From positions 1-54,385 of the forward strand of contig NZ_CDBI01000011.1 in NCBI RefSeq assembly GCF_000820025.1: a stretch of DNA of 54,385 nucleotides, written 5' to 3'. A model generated the notes under the pieces. It had not been told where the DNA came from, ran no database searches, and was given only the letters and a program-made list of their open reading frames with translations. Position 1 is the first letter of the stretch; each line of letters opens with the position of its first letter. Made by a program: the position numbers and the translations under genes. Origin of the DNA: Aeromonas popoffii (GTDB lineage: Bacteria > Pseudomonadota > Gammaproteobacteria > Enterobacterales > Aeromonadaceae). Positions 1 through 8,732 of this stretch are shown in pieces.

Positions 1-115
1 CGTTCGCGATCTTGCCCTGTGAACGAAGTGAAGCTCAACGTTTACCGGGAAAACTAAATTCGGTTTCTGATTTTCTATTGCACGAATAGTATTTTAGAAA
101 TCTTCACTGCCATTT

Positions 116-147
116 GTTGGGCTTCGCTGTGCTCAGCACCAACCTAC
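116..147 (-). repeat. REP-like hairpin 1
   Basis: On the minus strand it starts with GTAGGTTGG and folds as an outer stem (GTTGG/CCAAC) around an inner GCTG/CAGC hairpin. It differs at two bases from the copies at 250 and 897. A leading GTAG tetranucleotide followed by a hairpin is the known layout of REP sequences recognised by REP-associated tyrosine transposases, and such a gene lies at 299-814. Confidence 0.75.
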
Positions 148-249
148 ACGAAGTGACGCGCAACATTTAGCGTGAAAGCTAAATTTGATTTGGTTGTTGG
201 TTTTGCATGGTCAAAATTCATCTTGTTTTGGAGATCATATCTCCCGTTT

Positions 250-281
250 GTTGGGCTTCGCTGCGCTCAGCGCCAACCTAC
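250..281 (-). repeat. REP-like hairpin 2
   Basis: Identical over its length to the copy at 897-928 and in the same orientation; GTAG lead plus imperfect hairpin with a GCTTC bulge. It lies just past the 3' end of the RAYT transposase gene, so the gene is bracketed by two identical REPs. Confidence 0.8.
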
Positions 282-298
282 AACATATCCCAAGCCGA

Positions 299-814
299 TT
301 ATTCCCGACCCGAGTCACTATTAATGGCCCAATCTTGGGTAATCCATCCTGCGGCGATATGGCGATGAATGGAGGAGTAAGGCCAATCGACTGGTTTGGC
401 ACAATAACCATGTTTGACCGGATTGAAGTGGATGTAATCGACATGGGCTTGCAGATCTTTGTCATCCCGGATCAGATGTTCCCAATAGCGGCGTTGCCAG
501 ATGCCGCGTTCCCGTTTTCTGAGTCGGCTCTCCCGTATCCGCTCTGTTTTGGCGAGCCTTCGTGAAAAGCCTGCCTTGATCAGAGACCAGCGCATAGGAT
601 AGTCACTGTCATCCGGCGGTAGTTGCCAAATGGCATGGAGATGATCCGGCATCACCACCATGGCAATCATCTCGAAGGGATGTTGCTGTTTGACGTGGCG
701 GAGCACTTCGCGCAGCAGGTCGATATGACGTACCAGCAGATCCTGCTGTCGATCAGCCAAGTTGACGGTGAAGAACCAACATGCCCCGCTGTTTATTGCT
801 CGGCGATAGCGCAT
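299..814 (-). CDS. REP-associated tyrosine transposase (RAYT, IS200-like Y1 family)
   Basis: Single-strand DNA transposase of the HUH/Y1 type, 171 residues, a normal length for RAYTs. The metal-binding HxH lies in MPDHLHAIW (H58, H60) and the catalytic tyrosine is probably Y127 in DYIHFNPVKHG, the most conserved RAYT segment. The ATG is preceded by AAAGGAG at ideal spacing. Family knowledge: these enzymes bind and cleave REP hairpins and are usually domesticated single-copy genes. Here three same-orientation REPs flank it, which supports a functional gene-REP partnership. The reading frame is intact, unlike the insertion sequences around it. The exact RAYT subgroup cannot be told from sequence alone. 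Confidence 0.9.
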   Translation of the reverse strand: MRYRRAINSGACWFFTVNLADRQQDLLVRHIDLLREVLRHVKQQHPFEMIAMVVMPDHLHAIWQLPPDDSDYPMRWSLIKAGFSRRLAKTERIRESRLRKRERGIWQRRYWEHLIRDDKDLQAHVDYIHFNPVKHGYCAKPVDWPYSSIHRHIAAGWITQDWAINSDSGRE

Positions 815-896
815 GGCTCTCCTTTCCGGTATCGGGGTGATATATCAGGTTTGTTCGGTTGCACAAAATGAGAACCAACTAACCGAGGGCACGCGT

Positions 897-928
897 GTTG
901 GGCTTCGCTGCGCTCAGCGCCAACCTAC
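897..928 (-). repeat. REP-like hairpin 3
   Basis: Copy identical to 250-281, located upstream of the RAYT gene in the same orientation. Together the two identical copies form a REP-transposase-REP arrangement. Confidence 0.8.
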
Positions 929-1258
929 GAAATGCATCAATCACTGTTCAAAACCCCACGCTACCGCCCGTGGATTACAGCTTCCAATATGCTCCATTAA
1001 CCAGCGAGGGTAGCTACCCATCACTGATGAATAGGCACCGGACGGAAATGATAAGCTAATCGAATCTGGTCGCACCAGTCAAAAAGTGATGCAAATGTCA
1101 GTAATGACTGCTTTTTTGCGCTGGCTCAACAAATCGCACTGACTAGGTACTGGATTCCCATAGCCCTTGATTTTGTTGGGGTTGGCAGGCGTGGCGGGGA
1201 AGAGGGTGGCTGGATTGCCATTGGGCGACTCTGGTCGGGGTCAATCCCATTAACCCCA

Positions 1259-1697
1259 TTAACGCCTCGACGTGGTTTCCAGACTGTGGGTCAGCCCACT
1301 TTTGGTATCGACGCCGATATGGGCCTTCATACCGACATACCACTGATTGCCTTTGGTAGTCTGGTGTATCTCGGGGTCACGCTCTCCACGCTTGTTTTTG
1401 GTGGAGCCAGGGGCCTCAATGATGGTGGCATCGACCTGCGTGCCTTGTTTCATCATGATGCCAGCTTTAAAAAACCACTGGTTGACGGCGTCACTGGGGT
1501 TGTACCACTGCTGTATGCGCAGCATGGTGCCGAGTGGACAGGGATGACGACCGTTGCCCGTTTTGGGGCAGATAGGTTCGATGAGACCGAACATTCCGGG
1601 CCATGGGAGCAGGGCGTTCATGCGAGCCAAACATATCTCTTTGCGGATTTTTCGGCGTTTACCATTGAACTCGCTATCTGCGAAGGTGATTCATACT
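1259..1697 (-). pseudogene. IS5-family transposase remnant, internally deleted
   Basis: The minus strand reads IS5-type N-terminal residues ([16 protein letters not shown], then [20 protein letters not shown]) followed directly by the central part ([34 protein letters not shown]). About 55 residues expected between the WYN(L)SD region and the [17 protein letters not shown] block are missing, there is a frameshift near the start codon, and the C-terminal half is absent after the THSL motif. It is therefore a dead fragment. The sequence from 1143 to 1258 is not recognisable as transposase, so the deletion endpoint lies near 1259. No terminal repeats could be assigned. Confidence 0.8.
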
Positions 1698-1906
1698 GAA
1701 CCTTATCCCCTGATGCTAATTGGGACTGATGATTTCACATCAGGGACTTGTTCGGTTCTCTTATAGGCATTCCGAAAACGTTACGATTTATGGTGCTTTT
1801 TCATGTTCAATTTCTTTGAATGTCACTGTCAATATAATTGGTTGTATTACCAGTAAAAAATGATCTAAGGTTGTTCTTTAAATTACCAAAACCTAAGGTA
1901 AATAAA

Positions 1907-2635
1907 ATGATTAAATTAACAAAAACGGTACTGCTCGCAGGTATTATTGCTTCTGGCTCATTTAATCTACATGCCCAAGAAAATAAAGGGGCTGTGGATT
2001 TATCAAAATTCAGATATAGCTACGCAGAAATGCAGGAAATTGCCAGCCCTAAGTTGCTATCGCACCGTATTTTCTATGAAAAACCCTCTGCTGGTCCAGA
2101 TGCAGCCTGGTTTGATGCGGTTAAACAAGGTGATTTGGCCACGATTAAAAAGATGGTCGAAGCGGGGCAAAACCTTGAGGCAAAAGACGAAGCTTCCTTG
2201 GGGCAAACCGCGTTAGGCTGGGCTGCGTTCATCGGCTATTTGGATATAGTCCAATATCTGACAGAAAAAGGTGCCGATATTCGTGCCACAGATAAAGCCG
2301 ATGTCTACAATACTGTTAAATCTGCTGTCATGGGAAATAATGTAGAGGTTGTTCAATATCTGCATGAGCGTTTAAAGAACGAAGTTGACTGGAATGCCAA
2401 AGAAAAAGACGGTGAAACATTATTTATGATCGCTGCAGTAGATGGCAGGCTTGATACGGTAAAATATATTCTACAATTCAACCCGGATTTGAACGTCGTG
2501 GCGATTAATGAGAACCCTAAAATTAACGCGAGTCCTCTCAGCGGTGCGTGCGAACATGGCTTTACCGATGTGGCAAACCTGCTGATAGAAAAAGGGGCCA
2601 TCAATCATAAAACGGGCAAGTCAAGCTGTAATTAA
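1907..2635 (+). CDS. exported ankyrin-repeat protein
   Basis: A 242-residue protein with a clear Sec signal peptide (KLTKTVLLAGIIASGSF, probable cleavage after LHA) and at least four ankyrin-type helices: WFDAVKQGDLATIKKMVEAG, LGWAAFIGYLDIVQYLTEKG, a repeat around VMGNNVEVVQYLHE, and LSGACEHGFTDVANLLIEKG. I chose the ATG at 1907 because it starts the signal peptide and has TAAGGT upstream; an in-frame start at 1838 would hide the signal. Ankyrin repeats mediate protein-protein contacts, so a periplasmic binding role is likely, but the partner is unknown. Codons are AT-richer than in the polysaccharide locus and the gene is flanked by IS debris, which suggests horizontal gain. Confidence 0.8.
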   Translation: MIKLTKTVLLAGIIASGSFNLHAQENKGAVDLSKFRYSYAEMQEIASPKLLSHRIFYEKPSAGPDAAWFDAVKQGDLATIKKMVEAGQNLEAKDEASLGQTALGWAAFIGYLDIVQYLTEKGADIRATDKADVYNTVKSAVMGNNVEVVQYLHERLKNEVDWNAKEKDGETLFMIAAVDGRLDTVKYILQFNPDLNVVAINENPKINASPLSGACEHGFTDVANLLIEKGAINHKTGKSSCN

Positions 2636-2673
2636 ACAGCCTTAAAATTCCAAAATATTATTCTGCCTCGATA

Positions 2674-2743
2674 GGGCTCTGTCGCAATAATCGATTTTCA
2701 GTGCGGTAATTCCATCGGTTACAAGTTAAATGCCACAGAGCCC
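2674..2743. repeat. 70-bp unit bounded by a 13-bp inverted repeat
   Basis: GGGCTCTGTCGCA at 2674 is matched by its reverse complement with one mismatch at 2731-2743. The GGCTCTGT ends resemble terminal repeats of insertion sequences, but there is no coding capacity between them. It may be a relic of a collapsed IS or a small non-autonomous element. The arms are too far apart for a normal terminator. Confidence 0.4.
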
Positions 2744-2848
2744 GTTTTTCGTACGGTTGGTCCTCAAGCCCAGGGCCGGATCCCACTTTATTATTGAACC
2801 TTTCATCTGACCGCGATCTGATCTCTATTACTCATATATACCCATTAA

Positions 2849-3011
2849 GAGCCGCTAACAAAATCGAGTTGATTCGAACGATGCCAATTCCCATCGAGCA
2901 GGCATGACATGAAAAATCATCAGTAAACAGCTCTGGAAATCCTTGCGCCACTTCTGCCTGCCCCCCCAACAGCCTTCGCCACGGGGGCCGTCCACGCCTC
3001 AGCAGAAAGGT
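2849..3011 (+). mobile_element. IS5-family left-end fragment with start of transposase
   Basis: Starts with GAGCCGCTAACAA, the same end that flanks the IS remnant at 20251-20597; both also share TCGAACGATGCCAA about 20 bases further in. It then encodes, with frameshifts, a typical IS5-group N-terminus (ILAPLLPAPPTAFATG, then GRPRLSRKV after a +1 shift). The transposase stops abruptly at about 3010, where a LysE-type coding sequence begins, so an insertion followed by deletion probably created the junction. Confidence 0.6.
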
Positions 3012-3020
3012 GGGTGTCCC

Positions 3021-3263
3021 AGGTTTCACTTCCTCGCCTTCGTGCCCCAATTTATCGCCCCCGATGCGCCGCAGAAGGCGCTGGCCTTCATCGTGCTGGG
3101 CTGCATCTTCAATTTCAATGGCATGATCTGGTGTCATCTGTTGGCATTCTCAACGGCCTATGCAAGTCGCAAGGTAAGGTTGCCAGCCCGGCTGGGAGCT
3201 TGTCTCAACCGTCTGATGGGGGGACTCTTCGTGGGGATCGGTATCAAGCTGGCGACGGAATGA
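3021..3263 (+). pseudogene. C-terminal fragment of a LysE/RhtB-type amino acid exporter
   Basis: About 80 residues match the last part of LysE-family translocators: FLAFVPQFIAPDAPQK, LAFIVLGCIFNFNGMIW, then NRLMGGLFVGIGIKLATE and stop. The N-terminal half, with the first membrane helices, is missing and replaced by IS sequence. A complete rho-independent terminator follows, so this is the 3' end of a once functional gene. It is not expected to transport anything. Confidence 0.75.
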
Positions 3264-3293
3264 GATTCTGCCATGAAAGACAACCGGGAATAG

Positions 3294-3329
3294 AAAAAGG
3301 CGTATCCCATCGCTGGAATACGCCTTTTT
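3294..3329 (+). terminator. rho-independent terminator
   Basis: Perfect 12-bp stem AAAAAGGCGTAT / ATACGCCTTTTT with a 12-base loop, ending in a T-run; placed 30 bases after the LysE fragment. The A-tract makes it potentially bidirectional. Confidence 0.8.
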
Positions 3330-3797
3330 CTGCACTGTAGCAGGTCTGATCGAGATCAGTTCATGCCGGATTATCATACTGCCTGTCTAATGCTGTTTAG
3401 CGTTGTCCATGGGTAATGCTATCCGATTGATTTGTATCTTTTAATTATCCATTCTTGTCTAAAGCTATCTTAAGGGATGTAAGACAGGTGTGGGTTAAAG
3501 TGTGGGTTCAAAATGGCAATGTCAGATTTTCGGGGGGATTACCGGTCTCACCAGTTCGGTATGACTAAGCAGAACCTGTGCTAGATCGATTCGATTCTGG
3601 AAAATATCTATCGTAGGAGTAGCCAAGGTTCGACGGCGAGACCGGTGTCCTCTGTCGAGCATGGGAAAGCCACATTGATTGCATAGCCATGCTTTTGCAG
3701 CATGGCCGCCTTAAATACCTCATCTCACAGCCGGGCTCGGCGCACAGTGGGGCGAACTGGAATCAGTTCGCCAAGTGAGTGAGCTTTTTCGGGGTGT
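3330..3797. other. non-coding stretch downstream of lodB-like gene
   Basis: No convincing gene. It contains two GTGTGGGTT blocks (about 3489-3510) directly before ATGGCAATG, a pattern often seen before integrase genes of islands, but no integrase follows. It also has an inverted repeat ACCGGTCTC/GAGACCGGT at 3541 and 3638, and a hairpin GGCGAACT/AGTTCGCC at 3751-3772 just beyond the lodB-like stop. That hairpin lacks a T-run. Confidence 0.4.
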
Positions 3798-4955
3798 CTA
3801 CGGAGTGCTGAGTACCTCAGTTTGAGAGGTTCTGTGCGGCATTGTCTCGTTAAGCGTCATGCTTGAGTCCTGCTGTTGATTCAGCATTACCAGAGACTGT
3901 GTATGCCGCTCCTTCCAGAATGGCTGGTCTGGCCAGCGGGATTCCGCAGCATAGAACAAGCAGGTATGTCGCAGGTAGGCTTGGCGTACGTGCTGTAATC
4001 GCGAACAGTAATCGGCGTGCAAGACCATGTTGCCGCGAAGGGAGGCGGCAATTGCCTGGGCGCCCCGCAAACCGGTGTACAGGGCGTTGAACAACCCCTG
4101 GGAAGAGAGTGGTTCCATCGCGAGGGCTGCATCACCAATGGCTAGCCATTGTTCTCCCCCAAACCTTTCCAGATAGGCCCCGCCCGCTGCATAGGCCTGC
4201 AATTCAGTCCAGTCCGAGTTGGCATCGCACCATTCGCGCATGTACCGAGTCATTGCCAGCTGCTGAGCCCATAGCTGTGGCTTTCGCTGGATGTGGGCCG
4301 CGAACTCCCGCTGCACGTGTAGGCCGAGTACCCGGCGATTGCCGGGGACCGACGCGCTATACCACCATCCCACAGAGGCTGATTCCACCAAGCTCCTTTG
4401 GTCTTGTCCTCGGTCTTGCCCCCAGGCATATAGCGCGACCAGCGGCGTGTCCTGATGGCGTGGGACTCGCAGGCGGCGAGCAATGATGCTGCTGCGGCCG
4501 CTGGCTTCTACTAGAAAGCGCGATGAAAGGATGCGTCCATCAGACAGGCCAACTTGCCACAACCCGCCATCGCGTCGGACCGTTTCTATTCGGAATGGCT
4601 CGTGGACAGCGCCCGAGGCCAAGGCCGCTTGGTGAAGCGCAAGGTCGAAGCCTTCGCGTTCCAGATGCCAGCCCATACCATTCGGGTCCCGGATAAAGTC
4701 TGTACAGACTAGGTCTTCACTGCCCCATGCCGAGAGATTGCCATGGCAAGGGCATGCGTAGCTTTGCTGCAAGGCGGCTAGCAAGCCGAGATCGCGCAAC
4801 AGGGGGTAGGCCGCACCGGGCAGGCTTTCGCCTGCCCGAATGCCGGAGCGAGGAGGGGCCACAATGCAGACTCCGAGGCCCCTTTCAGCCAACCATTTCG
4901 AGCAGGCCGACCCAGCCGGGCCGGCCCCCACGACCAGGACATCCCACGTCGTCAT
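3798..4955 (-). CDS. LodB-like FAD-dependent maturase/oxidoreductase
   Basis: Flavoprotein of the tryptophan-halogenase/geranylgeranyl-reductase-like superfamily, 385 residues. The FAD-binding Rossmann motif VVGAGPAGSACSKWLAERG opens the protein. A second flavin contact, LAIGDAALAMEPLSSQGL, lies near residue 270 and matches the family GD...PLSSQG pattern. In the known LodA/LodB and GoxA/GoxB systems the flavoprotein makes the cysteine tryptophylquinone cofactor of its partner oxidase in the cytoplasm. Its ATG overlaps the stop of the upstream LodA-like gene by four bases (ATGA), so translation is coupled and the pairing is almost certain. It is a maturase and not a free oxidase; its own substrate specificity cannot be told. 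Confidence 0.85.
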   Translation of the reverse strand: MTTWDVLVVGAGPAGSACSKWLAERGLGVCIVAPPRSGIRAGESLPGAAYPLLRDLGLLAALQQSYACPCHGNLSAWGSEDLVCTDFIRDPNGMGWHLEREGFDLALHQAALASGAVHEPFRIETVRRDGGLWQVGLSDGRILSSRFLVEASGRSSIIARRLRVPRHQDTPLVALYAWGQDRGQDQRSLVESASVGWWYSASVPGNRRVLGLHVQREFAAHIQRKPQLWAQQLAMTRYMREWCDANSDWTELQAYAAGGAYLERFGGEQWLAIGDAALAMEPLSSQGLFNALYTGLRGAQAIAASLRGNMVLHADYCSRLQHVRQAYLRHTCLFYAAESRWPDQPFWKERHTQSLVMLNQQQDSSMTLNETMPHRTSQTEVLSTP

Positions 4956-7948
4956 GGCTTGAACACCTCATTGAACGCCTCGAGCTGTTGGTGGCTGAGC
5001 CAGCCGGCCCGCAGGAGCTGGTGGTTTTGCTCGATACTGCCTGCCAGCGTGTGGTCGAACAAGGTCCCCATGTGTGGCGACTGCTCCGACTCGCCGGGCA
5101 ATGTCGCGACAAACATCACGGCGGGAAAGTCCGGATCGTCTTCAATGCCGGGTCGGGCCTCGACCAGAGCCATTTCGCCAAACTGGTTGATCATGTTCAG
5201 CATGACCTGCGGCGGCTTGGCGGGATTGCTCAGAGTGCCCAGAACCGGGGCCAGCCAGTTGTCGCGTTGTCGGAAGGCGAAAATACGTTCATCGCGAGGC
5301 AGACTCGTGTCCATCACTTTGAGGTAGTTGCGCAGGCTGAGTACTTGATTGGGTACTCGGGCCGGCCAATACGTCGGCAGGTACGGGTCGTACTTGATGT
5401 CGTAACCCGAGCGGCAGAAGGCGGAGTCGCCCTGCCAGGGTAGGGCCATCCAGCGAGTGAGGCCACCTGCAGGTTGCGCATACACGGGACCGTCGGGCTG
5501 TAGGGCGATCGACTGGGTCAGTTTGCTACCGTAGTCGCTGGGGGCCGTTTGTTCTTTCGGTAGCGCGCGGATCCGGAACGGCGCACGGTACAGGCTGGCA
5601 TGACGCATGATCCATGGCAGCTCGCAGCCGGGATGGAAGGCATCGGCCAGGCAAAAGTGCAGGGCTGCCTTGTCGAGCATGTCCGGTTGCTCCGCCAGAG
5701 GAACTTGACTCAGCTCGCGGGCGGGCTCCTCCTTGGGAGGCCAGTCGCACTCGAAGTCGCCGGATGCCCAGCGTTGCAGGAGCTTGCTACGAACCTTAGA
5801 CATGGACAGATACGCGCTTGGGGAAATTGGCTTGTCTCGGTCCGGGGCCGAGGTTGGGAAGTCGACATCCCCGTACTGCCAAGGCCAGCTGCGTGGGTCC
5901 ACCGCGGTCTGGCCGGAGAGGCGGAAGCTGTTGTAAATGATTTGGCGAAGCTCATGGTATGGATCCTGGTCGACACTTTCCGGCCAATGGGCCAGTTTGG
6001 CAATCAGCTTAGGATCGTCGAAATCGAACTGCCCGCCCTTGCCGAAGAGAGTGGCGTAGCCTTGATTCACCCATTGCAGGTTGCTAAGGCGTTGCAGGGC
6101 GGGGAGGACATCTTTGCTGAACGATACTTTTTCTGGGAAGGGAAGCCAGCCGCTCTCGATGTAAGTGTCCATCAGCAGGTCGTAAAGGGTGCGCCAGCCA
6201 ATCACATCTGGTGCAAAGTTCGGCGGAGCGACCACCACCCAGGCATCGTCGACCGGGATGTTCTGCCCGTTAAGGTAGACAGTGGCGGAAACCGGGCCGT
6301 CCGATACGTCGTCATACCAGTCGGCCGCATTATTGAAACTGTCCGGGGCAGTCGGGTCGTAGATTGGACGCCCCTCGGGCGATGCGGAACGCCCATGACC
6401 GCCGAGCACCAGCAGACGGCCCTTGTCGTCAGTGCGCAGCTCGCCCAGTGGGACGTTGACGCCCATGAACTGTCCGCTGTCGAAGTGGTATTCGGGTCCT
6501 TGCTTATTGATCCCGGAGATGTGGCGTTCGCCCGGGTCGATCACCAGGCAAGAGCGGTCGTAGCCTTGGAGGTTCGGGTTGCGCAACGGAACGGCCAAGG
6601 TGGCTGAATCCGGAATATCCATCGGTTGCTTGAATTGGTACCACTGAGCCTTGCGATTGGCAAGATGTGCGTGCCAGTGGATGTCCGCTTTGTCAGAGGT
6701 CAGCTCGTCGACGACCTCGCCGGCGGCGTTCAACCCATAAATACGGAAGATCGCAGCCTGGCGTTTGAGCGCCCCATGGTGGTCCCGGTGCTCACCCGCC
6801 ATGGTCAGTTCCGGATGCACTACCTCCGGGCCGAGGAAGTAGCCATCTGGTTCGGTACTGGTACCCACTCGAGCGATACCGATGCCAGGATGAATGGCCG
6901 CCCGTACAATCGGACCACGTGCCGATGGCCAGATGGCGGCCGAGCGGGGCGTTTCCGGTTCGCCGAGCGGCTGGCCATTCACATCGCGGCGCAAGGTGGC
7001 GGAAGCCTGGTAAACCACCTTGCGGGCAGCGGCGATGCTGCCGACCGGTTCATGCTCCAGCAAGGTACGCCATGGGTTGAAAGACAGGGTCTCGCCATAC
7101 TCGGTCTGCCCACGGGCCAAAATATCCTGTTGCGGCAGGATCAGTGTGGCCACGTGAATGGGGGCGGACTCTTTCTCACTCCACTCTGTCATCGCCTGAT
7201 CCAGTGGCATGGACAGGGGGTCGATTTGCAGCTGGACCATGAAACGGAGTCGGGCCTCGCCGTTGGCTAGGCGTTGCTGTAGGTCCCGCTGGAGATAGCC
7301 AGGGTCCTGCAGGTCAGGTTCGGTTCCTTCAGGAATCCATTCCGGTTCCAGTTTGTATTTGCAATAGCGCTTATCGCCGAAACGGAACGGAATCACGCTC
7401 CACATCTCGGATGCAAGGACGGTCGGGACCTCTTTCTTCATCGCCTTGAGAATGCGGTCTGTTTCCGGGTGCTCCGCCAGCCATGCGTCATGATCCTCTT
7501 TCGTGTTCAGCGAAGCCCGAGTGAACTCACACATTTGCTGCGCGTTGTCGACAAAGAACACGTTCATGTTCTGCAGGATGAAGTCGGCCGTTGGGGCCGC
7601 CTCGTCCGGCGATAGTAGTTTTGTGCCTACGACGTCAAACAGCTTGATGCCAATTCCAACCGTGCTTTGGTAGTCCGGTAAGGAGTCTTTGATGTCGCTG
7701 GAGAACCGTACCCATGCCGGGTAAGACTCCCTTTGACCGAAGATGCCGACACGCAGCGACTCCGGTAAATTCGGAACGATCTCGAAACGCCCATGAGCCA
7801 CGCCGTGCAACCGCAAGAAAACAGGACGTCTTGCTGGACATTGGCCCTGTTGGATCCGCCCGTACTGTACCTGATCGACGAACATCTCTTTCAGGCTGGT
7901 GATGGGGTCGATCTGGCAATTTCCATTGGGGGATTTCGGACTATTCAT
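4952..7948 (-). CDS. catalase-like / LodA-like CTQ quinoprotein oxidase fusion
   Basis: Very long (998 residues) against about 700 for ordinary LodA proteins. In the longer frame's numbering (start at 8035; subtract 29), residues ~45-345 resemble a catalase-family heme domain (FLRLHGVAHGRFE, YPAWVRFSSD, IGIKLFDVVG). From ~375 the LodA part begins (AAIHPGIGIARVGTS) and runs through LQWVNQGYATLFG, WASGDFECDW and the HPGCELPW and MALPWQGDSAFC motifs. C804 and W867 are the likely CTQ pair, 63 residues apart (65 in Marinomonas LodA). LodA-type enzymes oxidise amino acids to aldehyde or keto acid, ammonia and H2O2; the fused domain could handle that peroxide. I chose the ATG at 7948 because GAGGTGAAG precedes it; the 8035 ATG has no ribosome site. 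Which amino acid is used is unknown. Confidence 0.85.
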   Translation of the reverse strand: MNSPKSPNGNCQIDPITSLKEMFVDQVQYGRIQQGQCPARRPVFLRLHGVAHGRFEIVPNLPESLRVGIFGQRESYPAWVRFSSDIKDSLPDYQSTVGIGIKLFDVVGTKLLSPDEAAPTADFILQNMNVFFVDNAQQMCEFTRASLNTKEDHDAWLAEHPETDRILKAMKKEVPTVLASEMWSVIPFRFGDKRYCKYKLEPEWIPEGTEPDLQDPGYLQRDLQQRLANGEARLRFMVQLQIDPLSMPLDQAMTEWSEKESAPIHVATLILPQQDILARGQTEYGETLSFNPWRTLLEHEPVGSIAAARKVVYQASATLRRDVNGQPLGEPETPRSAAIWPSARGPIVRAAIHPGIGIARVGTSTEPDGYFLGPEVVHPELTMAGEHRDHHGALKRQAAIFRIYGLNAAGEVVDELTSDKADIHWHAHLANRKAQWYQFKQPMDIPDSATLAVPLRNPNLQGYDRSCLVIDPGERHISGINKQGPEYHFDSGQFMGVNVPLGELRTDDKGRLLVLGGHGRSASPEGRPIYDPTAPDSFNNAADWYDDVSDGPVSATVYLNGQNIPVDDAWVVVAPPNFAPDVIGWRTLYDLLMDTYIESGWLPFPEKVSFSKDVLPALQRLSNLQWVNQGYATLFGKGGQFDFDDPKLIAKLAHWPESVDQDPYHELRQIIYNSFRLSGQTAVDPRSWPWQYGDVDFPTSAPDRDKPISPSAYLSMSKVRSKLLQRWASGDFECDWPPKEEPARELSQVPLAEQPDMLDKAALHFCLADAFHPGCELPWIMRHASLYRAPFRIRALPKEQTAPSDYGSKLTQSIALQPDGPVYAQPAGGLTRWMALPWQGDSAFCRSGYDIKYDPYLPTYWPARVPNQVLSLRNYLKVMDTSLPRDERIFAFRQRDNWLAPVLGTLSNPAKPPQVMLNMINQFGEMALVEARPGIEDDPDFPAVMFVATLPGESEQSPHMGTLFDHTLAGSIEQNHQLLRAGWLSHQQLEAFNEVFKP

Positions 7949-8133
7949 TAGCACTTCACCTCGCTGGGAGCATCTGTGGGTAAAGCCATGAGATAACGAG
8001 TCTCCTTCGAAAAGCGGGGTGAGCGGCAAGCTCATGGCAGGGGTGGCTCTGACACCACCTCCTACAGGGTAGTTTCATATGGAAATCTTGCGTGTGGAGT
8101 TTTTGATCTTTTTTTGGGTTGGAAAATACAATA

Positions 8134-8165
8134 GGGTCATTGGGTCATTGGGTCATTGGGTCATT
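8134..8165. repeat. tandem 8-bp repeat (GGGTCATT x4)
   Basis: Four perfect head-to-tail copies of GGGTCATT followed by a degenerate fifth (GCGTCACT), about 190 bases upstream of the chosen start of the LodA-like gene. Octamer arrays like this can change length by slippage. It lies outside the coding sequence, so any effect would be on promoter spacing. Confidence 0.85.
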
Positions 8166-8287
8166 GCGTCACTCGCACTTGCAGATTGAATCGCCCCCCA
8201 CTTCCCTAGATACCTCGTGAGCCTCGCTGGACTGGCCCACCTCCTGTAGGCAACCCTGCCCTATGATTTGAGCATGGGAGGATGTCC

Positions 8288-8730
8288 ATGAGCACACAGC
8301 ATTTCCCCCTTGAATTCAAAGAAGAAACCGTCAAGCAGTTCACTGAACGTGATGACTCTGTGGCCGAGGTTTCCGCCCGGCAGGGGGTTCCAGCCACAGC
8401 TTGTACAAATGGGTGCAAGCGGTCAGCCCAAATCACTCGGAGAAACAGGCCGCCGAGTTGATCGAGGCCAAGAGCGAAATCCTTCGCACTGGGGGGCAAA
8501 TGAGTTGCACAGAGGAAGGGCGAGATATTCTAAAAAAAGTCGCGCGGTACTTTGCCAGGGAGTCCGAGTAAGGTACCGCTGCATGAACGAACATCGACAT
8601 ACCTGGCCGCTGATGACCATGTGTTGCAAGTTGCCCGTGCCGGTTTTTACCAATGACTGCACCGACCCGAGTCTGACCATGCCAAGGAAGATGCCAGATG
8701 GCTGGCGTTGATCCGCGATTCCTGGCGGGC
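8288..8730 (+). pseudogene. IS3-family orfA/orfB remnant
   Basis: Starts like an IS3 OrfA (MSTQHFPLEFKEETVKQFTE, RDDSVAEVSARQGV). It shifts frame near 8392 and continues as QAAELIEAKSEILR and RDILKKVARYFARESE, the conserved end of OrfA. OrfB begins as VRYRCMNEHRHTWPLMTMC, then shifts again to LALIRDSWRA. The reading resumes on the other side of the inserted IS5 element at 9664 as RHGYGTAKV and stops. Several frameshifts make it inactive. It shows the IS5-type element inserted into an already present IS3 copy. Confidence 0.8.
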
Positions 8731-8732
8731 TA

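Noticed and set aside
3480..3530. tRNA-like text (GTGTGGGTT, GGTTCAAA) near 3500
   Set aside because: No cloverleaf or acceptor stem can be drawn; only the T-loop-like string matches. More likely the leader of a lost integrase.
8310..8711. Serine-rich ORFs overlapping the IS3 remnant
   Set aside because: Out-of-frame readings of the IS3 orfA/orfB text.
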